From: Maribacter sp.
Lineage (GTDB): Bacteria > Bacteroidota > Bacteroidia > Flavobacteriales > Flavobacteriaceae
Assembly: GCA_020629415.1 (NCBI GenBank)
Contig: JAHDDL010000006.1
Coordinates: forward strand, 63,864-127,863
Direction of reading: 5' to 3'
DNA length: 64,000 bases
Part shown: positions 49,095 to 57,188 of the stretch, piece after piece
Layout of the letters: each line of letters opens with the position of its first letter
How positions within the stretch are numbered: the first letter of the stretch is position 1
Position numbers and translations under genes: made by a program
Notes under the pieces: model-generated
What the model was told of the DNA's origin: nothing
Databases searched by the model: none
What the model saw: the letters and a program-made list of their open reading frames with translations, nothing else

Positions 49095-50504
49095 TTAATT
49101 TGACTCTTCAATATAATTTCTAATACCGGGTACTATTTGTATTTGAAGTTCAGTTTTATTGTCAGGCCATTTTAGTATAGTAAGTTTTTGGGTGAAGGAA
49201 TTCCAAATAAAATTTTTTGGTTGCATGCTTTTTGGACATTTATATACCTCTAGACCTTTATTTTTAATAGGGTCGTGGTACATGACAAAATCATCGTCTA
49301 TAAGAATTGAGAACCCATCTGGATAATGTCTGTTAGCACCAATGAAGATTTCTGAAGATCCTTTTTTGCTATCCGGTTTTATTGTTACGTCCAAAGTGCG
49401 TGTGGCATGATTGAACAAAAATGATTTTATGTCACCGGCTATGTTCTGTGGATAAGGTCTGGCAATAATATCTGTGATATACTTACGTTCTACTGTTCCT
49501 GCAGCTTTTTTGTCACTGAATATTGCCCATGTTGACGGACCACCTGGTAAAAAATTCTGCATGCTTCGATTACCTAAAAACCAAGCTTTTATGCTGCCAA
49601 CTCCCATTCTGTCAAAGACTTCTGCGGTTTTAATATACAGTTCCCTATATTCTAGTTGCCCTAATTTACCCGAAACCAAAGTGTCTGTTGTTGCAAATGT
49701 TGGAAAACCCCATTCACCAATTAAAATTGGTGCGTTCAAAAAAATAGATTCCTTATTAAAACGATCCATTACCGGTTTAATGTATTCTATTTTATTTTGA
49801 TAAATGTGAGGTGCAAATACTATATTTTTTCTATTCACATTTGTAGTTATTTCGGCATATTGGTTATTATCAATAGCTTCACCTTTATTCATGAAAATGG
49901 ACTGTAACAGTATCTTTTTATCCGGGTTTATTAAATTGCTGGCATCTATAATTTTTTGATATAACGGAATTAAGTATTTTCTAGTAAGTTCATTATACGT
50001 GATATCCATTGTAAGCTTTCTAGGTTCGTTGACAATGTCATAGCCTAAAACCGAAGATTCTTTGGCATATCTTTTCCATATTACTTGCCAAGCTGCTATA
50101 TAGGTATTGTATTCGTTATTGTTATTTAACCAAAAATCTTCCCAAATAAAACTATCTACACCATAAACGGTCATTTTAAAAATCGTTTTAATTCCGGCAT
50201 TTCGCCCCAGATCAATTAAAGAATCGAGTTTAATTAAATAATCATTGTCCAATTTACCACCAGGGAACTTACTTAGTTTTCCCAATTCTAATCTTATAAC
50301 TTGAGTATTACTTCCCATGCGAACCATACGTGCATAATCATCTGAATTAAAGAAAACTTCGCCTCTGTGGTCATTGGTGTTAATTACGAAACCTCTAGGT
50401 ATAATATGTCTATCTTGACTATCACGTAGACCATGTCTAATTTGAGCGAAGCAGGTTATAGTGCTAGCTAAGATTAAAAGAGAGATCGACAATATTTTTT
50501 TCAT
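49095..50504 (-). CDS. GH5-like TIM-barrel glycoside hydrolase
   Basis: Start chosen at ATG 50504 (MKKILSISLLILASTITCFAQ), a clean signal peptide; an upstream in-frame ATG at 50540 adds 12 residues. 469 residues. Clan GH-A layout: GYDIVNEPRK carries the acid/base Glu (N-E-P) and ILIGEWGFP the nucleophile Glu, with HIYQNK between them. A C-terminal beta domain follows (about 370-469). This looks like a GH5 member of the endoglycoceramidase/exo-glycosidase type rather than a classical endocellulase, but the subfamily is uncertain. It lies downstream of susD beyond a strong hairpin (50572-50604), so it is probably expressed at a lower level by read-through. Its substrate in ulvan (a beta-linked glucuronate or xylose) is inferred from context. 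Confidence 0.72.
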   Translation of the reverse strand: MKKILSISLLILASTITCFAQIRHGLRDSQDRHIIPRGFVINTNDHRGEVFFNSDDYARMVRMGSNTQVIRLELGKLSKFPGGKLDNDYLIKLDSLIDLGRNAGIKTIFKMTVYGVDSFIWEDFWLNNNNEYNTYIAAWQVIWKRYAKESSVLGYDIVNEPRKLTMDITYNELTRKYLIPLYQKIIDASNLINPDKKILLQSIFMNKGEAIDNNQYAEITTNVNRKNIVFAPHIYQNKIEYIKPVMDRFNKESIFLNAPILIGEWGFPTFATTDTLVSGKLGQLEYRELYIKTAEVFDRMGVGSIKAWFLGNRSMQNFLPGGPSTWAIFSDKKAAGTVERKYITDIIARPYPQNIAGDIKSFLFNHATRTLDVTIKPDSKKGSSEIFIGANRHYPDGFSILIDDDFVMYHDPIKNKGLEVYKCPKSMQPKNFIWNSFTQKLTILKWPDNKTELQIQIVPGIRNYIEESN

Positions 50505-50571
50505 GATAATTTTTTTAAAGTTGGAATTGAGATTGTTCAAGTCTTTGTGTTTTATGACATATCATAAAAAG

Positions 50572-50604
50572 AGAGTGGGACAAAAACATTTTTTGTCCCA
50601 CTCT
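50572..50604 (-). terminator. Hairpin terminator/attenuator after susD
   Basis: AGAGTGGGACAAAAA (50572-50586) pairs perfectly with TTTTTGTCCCACTCT (50590-50604) around a 3-base loop; on the minus strand it is followed by CTCTTTTTAT. It lies between susD (stop 50672) and the GH5-like gene, consistent with high SusC/D and lower downstream expression. Confidence 0.88.
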
Positions 50605-50671
50605 ACCAACTAACTTTAAACAACTGATATACCTTACCTATGCTGGTAATTTTTTTAAATCGAAATAACTA

Positions 50672-52240
50672 TTATCTATATCCATTATTTGTTGGATCTG
50701 ATTCTAGAAGGGCAGGGTTTTGTTCCAATTCTTGTAACGGAATAGGAAGTTTAACATGCCATGGCCTAATATTTAAGTTAGGTTCCCAAAAACGATATTC
50801 TAAATTTGTAACAACATCCAATAGAATGCCCCAACGTATAAGGTCATATCTTCTATGTGCTTCACCTGCTAATTCCCACTTGCGCTCATCATAAATTGCT
50901 TCTCTAAAGCCTTGTTGGCTTAGCCCTTCTAATTTCCACTCCGCTTCTGTTTCATACGCTCGGCTTCTAATTGGTTCAATATATTGATAAGCATTACCAG
51001 GACCATTAGCTTCATTCTCACATTCAGCTGCCATTAAATAGACATCTGCCAAACGAAATACCATTCTATTGTCCGAGTGGTTAAAACGAGGAGAGCTTTC
51101 TAAATCTAAATTCCAAAATTTGGCCATGTATGGAAAGTTTAATTCAAAACCCAAATAATTATCTACAATATTCAATTCTCTTCTTAAATCGTTCATTGGG
51201 AATTTTTCTGCAAAGTCTTTCGATGCAACTTGTAAACCGGTACCATTAAAAGCTTCTCCTCTTTCTGAAAGGGCATTTCTCAAAGCAGCTCTTTCATCTG
51301 AATTTTTTGGTTCGTCTCGCAATCTAGGATTGAACATACTTGGTCTCCAGCTATTATTACCTGCAAATGCTGCACCAGGAAAAGCTGGGTCAAAAATACC
51401 CTCTATATCTCTGGCAAAATCTAAAGACCAGATAATTTCGGCATTGTATTCATTGGCCGGGTCAAAGACCTCATTATAGGTAGGTAATAAACTGTGAGGA
51501 GATTGGTCTATTATTTCATTACATTTATTTAAACCTGCTAGCCAGTTTTCTTGCTTCATATAAATTTTTGCCTCAATAATTGCGGCGGCCCATTTAGAAG
51601 CACGGCCTCTTTGATCATCAGCATATGAATCTGGTAGATTGGCTTGTGCGAACTGTAAATCTGCTAGTACACCGTTAATTATAGTTTCTTCATCTGTTCT
51701 AGGTAGTGCACTAATTTCTTCTAGAGTAAGTACTTCTGTATAATAAGGAGCATCACCCCACAAATTGGTAATATGCCAATAGCATAATGCCCTTAAAAAA
51801 CTTACTTCAGCAACAATTTCTGTTCTGGGCGCATCAAGAATTGCTTCGTTTTCAGCTACTCTATCAATAATAAAATTAGCATTGTATATAACTCGGTAAA
51901 GATCTTTCCAAGTATCCGAGACACTCATTTTCTGAACAGAAACGTCTGCAAGAGCTTCGTTCAATGAATAGTTGCCTATGGGTTCAACGAAATTTGCTGA
52001 ACGGTTAGGTTCAATGATATCCGCGCCATTGTCATAGAAATGATCAAGACCAACCTGACCATAGATAGAGTTATTTTTTAAAATGGCATATGTGCCATTT
52101 ACAGCTTGTCTTGCGTCGTTCTCCGATGCAAAAAATGTTTCTGGTGCAACTATAGCCCTAGGCTCTTCTTCAAGAAATTTCTCGCATGAGAAGCATGAGA
52201 AAATTATGAAGACGTATGCAATTATATTTTTTGTTTTCAT
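50672..52240 (-). CDS. susD: SusD/RagB-family glycan-binding lipoprotein
   Basis: 522 residues, outer-membrane surface lipoprotein (leader ending FSCFSC, Cys19, then EKFLEEEP). SusD features: the N-terminal TPR-like start APETFFASENDARQAVNGTYA, then LRALCYWHITNLWGDAPYYTEV near 140-165, and the C-terminal RMVFRLADVYLMAAECENE and EAIYDERKWELAGEAHRRYDLIRW, which are the most conserved segments. It forms the lid on the SusC porin and binds oligosaccharides before uptake. It lies 11 bp downstream of susC. The symbol is used for the family; the specific ligand (ulvan oligosaccharides) is inferred from neighbours. Confidence 0.95.
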   Translation of the reverse strand: MKTKNIIAYVFIIFSCFSCEKFLEEEPRAIVAPETFFASENDARQAVNGTYAILKNNSIYGQVGLDHFYDNGADIIEPNRSANFVEPIGNYSLNEALADVSVQKMSVSDTWKDLYRVIYNANFIIDRVAENEAILDAPRTEIVAEVSFLRALCYWHITNLWGDAPYYTEVLTLEEISALPRTDEETIINGVLADLQFAQANLPDSYADDQRGRASKWAAAIIEAKIYMKQENWLAGLNKCNEIIDQSPHSLLPTYNEVFDPANEYNAEIIWSLDFARDIEGIFDPAFPGAAFAGNNSWRPSMFNPRLRDEPKNSDERAALRNALSERGEAFNGTGLQVASKDFAEKFPMNDLRRELNIVDNYLGFELNFPYMAKFWNLDLESSPRFNHSDNRMVFRLADVYLMAAECENEANGPGNAYQYIEPIRSRAYETEAEWKLEGLSQQGFREAIYDERKWELAGEAHRRYDLIRWGILLDVVTNLEYRFWEPNLNIRPWHVKLPIPLQELEQNPALLESDPTNNGYR

Positions 52241-52251
52241 ATTTTATTTTT

Positions 52252-55200
52252 TTAAAAAGTTACGTTCATACCAAGTGTTATTACTCTTGGATTTGGATAT
52301 GAACCGTTCGCATATCCTTGTGCGATGTTTCCTAAACCAGTTCTTCCAAAATTATTTTGCTCAGGATCTATTAATCTGAAATCCGAGAATAGTAAAAGAT
52401 TACTTCCTGATAAATAAACGCTCATGTTTTTAACACTATCTCCCCATCCCATTTTCTCAACAGGAAAGTTATATGCTACCCTTGCTGTTTTTAGACGAAC
52501 GTGAGAGCCGTCTTCTACATATTCCGAATTACTAGGGGTGTTGGTTACAGAATCTGCACCAGCTCTAGGAATGTCTGATGTAGGGTTACTTGGTGTCCAT
52601 CTATCTCTTAAATCTCCGAACTTCACGGTTTCACCTCTGTTGAAATAATGATTTCGCATTCTTAGGTTATAAACTTCATTACCTGTAGTACCTTGAAAGA
52701 AAAGTGAAAAATCTAGGTTTTTGTATGAAAATGAATTTTCAAATCCGAAAATTAAATCTGGTAATGGACTGCCTAATACCACATTATCTTCAGTAGATAT
52801 AATTCCATCTCCGTTCAAATCTTCAAATCTGGCACCACCAACTACTTGTGATGAAAGTCCTGAAGCATCAATCTCTTCTTGGCTCTTCCAAGTTCCTAAA
52901 TAATTTACACCTGTAAATACCGGGACCGATTCGCCAACTATTAAACGTGTATTACCAGAACCTATAATAGGATCTACGACTACATCAATAAATTCCTGGC
53001 CACCAAGGTCCAAGATTTTATTTTTGTTGGACGCAAGTGTTAAGGTGGTGTTCCAATTAAAATTATCATTTGTGACGTTGGTAGAAGTTACCAATAGTTC
53101 CCATCCTTTATTCTCAAGTGACCCTACATTCTGTAATTGACTTGTAAAACCTGTTTGTCTTGGAATAGTAACATCTAACAAAAGATCATTGGTTTCTTTT
53201 TGGTAATAATTAAATTCCGTAAATAATCTACCTTCAAACATTGATGCTTCTAAAGCAATGTCAAAAGAAGTTGTGGTTTCCCATTTTAAATTAGGGTTAG
53301 ATGGTCTGCCCAAAGTCAATCCAGGAACTTCAAAACCATTTAGAGTAGTATTCGCTTCGGTCAAAACACCTAATGTTCTATAAGGACCAATTGCCTGGTT
53401 ACCGGAACGGCCCCAGCTAGCTCTCAACTTTAGATCTTTGAAAAAAGTCTGTTCTTGTAAAAAAGCCTCTTCACTGATCTTCCATGCACCTGCAATAGAT
53501 GGATAAAATTCATATTTGTTACCTGGCGCAAAAACAGAACTACCATCAGTACGTCCTACCAATGTCAATAAATATTTGTCTTTGTAATCATAATTTATCC
53601 TTCCAAAGAAAGAAGCAATTTGGAAACCGTTGTAACCACTGGTTACTATAGACCTTGCGGGGTCAGAATTGCCTAAATTATTAAAGCCAGTGGCATCACT
53701 TGTAATCCCGAACGCTTCTGCTTCGGTTATCTCGGTAGAAACTTTTTGAAATGAAGCACCGGCAAGTACCGTTATACTGTTGTTTTCATTCAAATCTTTT
53801 TGATATTGAATAGTATTCTCATTGTTCCATCCTGTACTGGCAACGGTTCTTACACTTGCAGTACCGCCGTCTGTTACGCCTATGGCTAGGTTACCGGGCG
53901 ATTGGCTAGAAGTAAATCTATTTTGTTTTGTATTATTGAATTCAGGGCTAAAGGTTGATCTAATGGTCCAATCAGGTGCCGGCCTGTATTCAAGATATAC
54001 AGTTCCTAAAAGGTTATTGGTAAACGTTTCATTAGTGTTCAGTTCAATATTGGCAAGTGGGTTCGAGAATGGAGATCCAACTACATCGTTAAAACCATTA
54101 TATGTGCCATCATCATTGAATATTGGTTGTGTGCGCAATATGCCGAAAGCAGCAGAACCAAAACTAGTTAAGCCATTATCTTGGTTAATTCTAGAGTAAT
54201 TGATTCGTAGACCTGCTTTTAATTTATCATTAAGTTTGATGTCTAAATTTGATCTAAAAATAAATTTTTCCAAGCCAGAGCTTTTTACAATACCTTCTTG
54301 ATTGAAGTAATTGATAGAGTTATAGTAATTTACATTATCAGATGCACCTGAAATTGAAATATCTGCATTGTAGATCGGTGCCGGGCCCAATAGTAGATCT
54401 ACCCAGTCATTATCTGGATATGAAGAAGGGGCATCTGGAAAGGGTATTGCGGCCGATCTAAATTCAGCGCTTTCATTTGTAAATGCAATTTGCTCTTCTT
54501 GTGTTAACAAATCTGGCAATTCAGGTAGCATTTGCATACTTGTATATATGTTAACGCTTACCTCTGGTTTACCGCTGCCTATACCAACGCCATTTTTAGT
54601 AGTAACCAATACAACACCGTTTGCACCCCTTGACCCATAAATGGCTATAGAAGAAGCATCCTTAAGGATTTCTATGGACTTAATGTCGCTAGCGTTAATG
54701 TTGTTTAAATTAAAATTGGTACCAACTACAATACCATCAATAACCCATAAAGGTTCGTTGCTACCTGTAATTGAATTACCACCTCTTACTCTAATGGCCG
54801 TACCTGCACCTGGTGCACCACTAACTTGGGTTACCTGTACACCTGCAGCTCTACCTTGTAGTACTTGATCGACTCTTGAAGAAGGTACCTGAGTTAGGTC
54901 TTCCGAACTGACCGATGCTACCGAACCCGTTAAATCCGATTTACGTTGGGTACCGTAACCAATTACGACTACTTCGTCAAGCTTATTTCCTGCTTTAAGA
55001 ATAATGTTCAATTGAATTTGGTTACCAACAGTGATACTTTGAGGCTCATAACCAATGTAGGAAACCTGCAATGCATCTGAAGCGTTTGCTTCTATTGTAA
55101 AGTTACCATCAAAATCAGTAGTGGTTCCCCTAGTTGTCCCTTTTATGATGACCGAAGCACCGGGTAGTGGTCCTTCTTCATCCGATACATTACCGCTCAC

Positions 55201-55293
55201 GGTCTGCTGAGACCAAGAAGTAAATGCGAACAAGGCAAATAGAATAGTAAATGCCTTAGTTTTAGTTTTAAATGATGTTAGTTTAGTTTTCAT
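52252..55293 (-). CDS. susC: SusC/RagA-family TonB-dependent transporter
   Basis: 1013 residues, outer membrane. Signal peptide to about 29, then a carboxypeptidase-regulatory-like domain (QTVSGNVSDEEGPLPGASVIIKG, 30-110), the TonB box/plug start DEVVVIGYGTQRKSDLTGSV, and the plug with RVDQVLQGRAAGVQV and LWVIDGIVVG near 150-190. The 22-strand barrel runs to a C-terminal aromatic-ended strand (...VITLGMNVTF). This is the only SusC/D pair in the window and the expected import route for lyase products. First gene of operon I, with the shared promoter element at 55334-55378 carrying the exact consensus. No FecR/sigma domain is attached, so transport is not obviously coupled to trans-envelope signalling. 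Confidence 0.96.
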   Translation of the reverse strand: MKTKLTSFKTKTKAFTILFALFAFTSWSQQTVSGNVSDEEGPLPGASVIIKGTTRGTTTDFDGNFTIEANASDALQVSYIGYEPQSITVGNQIQLNIILKAGNKLDEVVVIGYGTQRKSDLTGSVASVSSEDLTQVPSSRVDQVLQGRAAGVQVTQVSGAPGAGTAIRVRGGNSITGSNEPLWVIDGIVVGTNFNLNNINASDIKSIEILKDASSIAIYGSRGANGVVLVTTKNGVGIGSGKPEVSVNIYTSMQMLPELPDLLTQEEQIAFTNESAEFRSAAIPFPDAPSSYPDNDWVDLLLGPAPIYNADISISGASDNVNYYNSINYFNQEGIVKSSGLEKFIFRSNLDIKLNDKLKAGLRINYSRINQDNGLTSFGSAAFGILRTQPIFNDDGTYNGFNDVVGSPFSNPLANIELNTNETFTNNLLGTVYLEYRPAPDWTIRSTFSPEFNNTKQNRFTSSQSPGNLAIGVTDGGTASVRTVASTGWNNENTIQYQKDLNENNSITVLAGASFQKVSTEITEAEAFGITSDATGFNNLGNSDPARSIVTSGYNGFQIASFFGRINYDYKDKYLLTLVGRTDGSSVFAPGNKYEFYPSIAGAWKISEEAFLQEQTFFKDLKLRASWGRSGNQAIGPYRTLGVLTEANTTLNGFEVPGLTLGRPSNPNLKWETTTSFDIALEASMFEGRLFTEFNYYQKETNDLLLDVTIPRQTGFTSQLQNVGSLENKGWELLVTSTNVTNDNFNWNTTLTLASNKNKILDLGGQEFIDVVVDPIIGSGNTRLIVGESVPVFTGVNYLGTWKSQEEIDASGLSSQVVGGARFEDLNGDGIISTEDNVVLGSPLPDLIFGFENSFSYKNLDFSLFFQGTTGNEVYNLRMRNHYFNRGETVKFGDLRDRWTPSNPTSDIPRAGADSVTNTPSNSEYVEDGSHVRLKTARVAYNFPVEKMGWGDSVKNMSVYLSGSNLLLFSDFRLIDPEQNNFGRTGLGNIAQGYANGSYPNPRVITLGMNVTF

Positions 55294-55333
55294 AAAGTTG
55301 TTTCATAAAGTTGAAAATTTCATTTTGATTATG

Positions 55334-55378
55334 TTAAGCTATCGTTAACGTTTTTTTTATTCATCCTGTACTGTACTG
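55334..55378 (-). promoter_or_regulatory. Operon I (susCD) promoter: shared 16-bp element plus -7 box
   Basis: Plus-strand ATCCTGTACTGTACTG at 55363-55378, identical to the copy at 62001-62016; 21 bp then TAGCTTAA (55334-55341), 40 bp before the susC ATG. The rest of the 404-bp gap 55294-55697 is AT-rich and holds, besides this, only the terminator at 55618-55644. Confidence 0.78.
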
Positions 55379-55617
55379 TAGTGGTCAATAATTTTTAACT
55401 TGAAAAGGGCTATATGTAGAATGTTTATTGGATATGTGAATAAAAAATTAAATTCTTAAAAAATGTCGATTTTATTTTTAATTTGATTATTTATTAAGCT
55501 TTTAATTTCAAAATTTGTATTGGTAGGTTATTGCATATTGCTTTAAAACCGCGTAGATATTTATCATTTCAGTTGAAATTTTTAACCGTAATCAAAATGT
55601 GGCCACTATAAAAAAAT

Positions 55618-55644
55618 ACCCCTCTTAATAATTATAAGGGGGGT
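55618..55644 (-). terminator. Rho-independent terminator of operon J
   Basis: ACCCCTCTTA (55618-55627) pairs with TAAGGGGGGT (55635-55644), one G-T pair; on the minus strand a TATTTTTTTATAG tail follows. It lies 53 bp past the sulfatase stop. Confidence 0.75.
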
Positions 55645-55697
55645 GCAAACAACTTTTAATTAACTATTTTCAACCTGCAGTAACTATTTTGGTATCT

Positions 55698-57188
55698 TTA
55701 GGATTTAGAGTTACTAGTACGTTCTTTTTGTTCTACGTAATAAGGTTGAAAAGTATAAGAAGATTTTTTATCCCAATTTGAATTCCGTTCAGGTAATTTA
55801 TCTTTCATTCTTTCAATTTGAGATTTGTACTTTAAATTTTTTGCTTGGTTTGTCCATTCATTAGGGTCTGTACTATGGTCATAAAACTCTTCGGTGCCAT
55901 CTTCATATCTAATATATCTATATCCGTTTGTTTTAATGGTATGGTTGTTCATCCCAAAAGTAGTAATGGCGTGTGCATCGACTAACCCTTCATTATTTTT
56001 CATCATATTCACTAAACTAATCCCTTCGTTTTTTGAATATTTAGGTAGTCCACTTAATTCTAAAAGTGTAGGGTAAATGGACAACATTTCAACTGGAGCA
56101 TCAATTTTCTTTCCTTTAGGTAAATTTGGTGCCGAAAATATTAATGGCGCTTTAGTAGCAGTTTCCCATAATGCGTGTTTTGCAAAAGTTCCTTTTTCTC
56201 CTAAACGGTACCCGTGATCAGACCATAATACAATAATTGTGTTATCACCGTATTCACTATGCTCTAAGGCTTCTAGAACACGACCTAATTCATAATCAAC
56301 ATAACTGATACACGCTAAATATGCCTGTACTATTTTCTTCCACTCTCCGTTTTCTTTTGCCCAATCTGTAGTAGGCATCATAGGTAAATCGTTTATTTGA
56401 AGCCCTACAGGTGGTATGTCTACTAGATCGTTTGCCTTGTATGGAGGTGTTTTAATATCGTCTAAAGGATATAGATCAAACCATTTTTGTGGTACGTATA
56501 AGGGTACATGTACCCTTAAAAACCCTAGACCCATAAAAAATGGTTTATCATATTTCTTATGTAACCGATCAATGACCCAATCAACGGATTTGTGGTCTGG
56601 CATTAGTGTGTCATTCTCAGGAAAGGCGCCCCAATCTGTGCTAGTTCTACCATATTTTTTTCTGTCTGCCGTACCAAATCCATCCCAAACAAATCTTTCT
56701 TCTGGATAGGGTCCAAAGCCTTTTACACGACCTCCAGATTCATTAAAAGTACTGTCTGGAGCATGTATGTGAAATAACTTACCAATCCCCATTGTGTGGT
56801 ACCCGTGGTTTTCAAAGTACTCTTGTAGAAATGTAATATCTTTTGTGGTAGAATTTCCTTCTCGTCGAATTTCATTATCTGGAGTCATTCCGTAAATTCC
56901 TGTGGTAGAAGGTCTTAATCCTGTCATTAAGGATGCTCTTGATGGGCCGCATAATGGTGCTTGACAATGCGCATCTGTGAAGGAAACTCCCATAGCTGCA
57001 AGCCTATCTATATTTGGTGTTTTTGCAGGGCCGTCAAAACTACCTATCATCGTATTTAGATCGTCTACGCCTATAAAAAGAATATTTGGCTGCTTTTCTT
57101 CTAAAGTATCTGTACGATTTTTTTTCTCGTGACAAGAAGGTAGTAGCATCGTAGCCAATATCAAAAAAACATAGTTATAAATTTTCAT
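55698..57188 (-). CDS. S1-family sulfatase, iduronate-2-sulfatase-like (CGPSR)
   Basis: 496 residues; lipobox MLLPSC (Cys19). Signature C80-G-P-S-R; NILFIGVDDLNTMIGSFDG and IIVLWSDHGYRLGEKGTFAKH give the metal ligands. The segment GLGFLRVHVPLYVPQKWFDLYP corresponds to the PHLPF.AP..YWDLY segment of the sulfatases at 20980 and 27529 but with V-P in place of L-P, so it belongs to the same broad branch with a different substrate pocket. It is the last gene of operon J; its ATG overlaps the GH78 stop by 4 bp (ATGA), indicating coupled translation with a rhamnosidase and hence probably action on a rhamnose-bearing oligosaccharide. Confidence 0.9.
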   Translation of the reverse strand: MKIYNYVFLILATMLLPSCHEKKNRTDTLEEKQPNILFIGVDDLNTMIGSFDGPAKTPNIDRLAAMGVSFTDAHCQAPLCGPSRASLMTGLRPSTTGIYGMTPDNEIRREGNSTTKDITFLQEYFENHGYHTMGIGKLFHIHAPDSTFNESGGRVKGFGPYPEERFVWDGFGTADRKKYGRTSTDWGAFPENDTLMPDHKSVDWVIDRLHKKYDKPFFMGLGFLRVHVPLYVPQKWFDLYPLDDIKTPPYKANDLVDIPPVGLQINDLPMMPTTDWAKENGEWKKIVQAYLACISYVDYELGRVLEALEHSEYGDNTIIVLWSDHGYRLGEKGTFAKHALWETATKAPLIFSAPNLPKGKKIDAPVEMLSIYPTLLELSGLPKYSKNEGISLVNMMKNNEGLVDAHAITTFGMNNHTIKTNGYRYIRYEDGTEEFYDHSTDPNEWTNQAKNLKYKSQIERMKDKLPERNSNWDKKSSYTFQPYYVEQKERTSNSKS

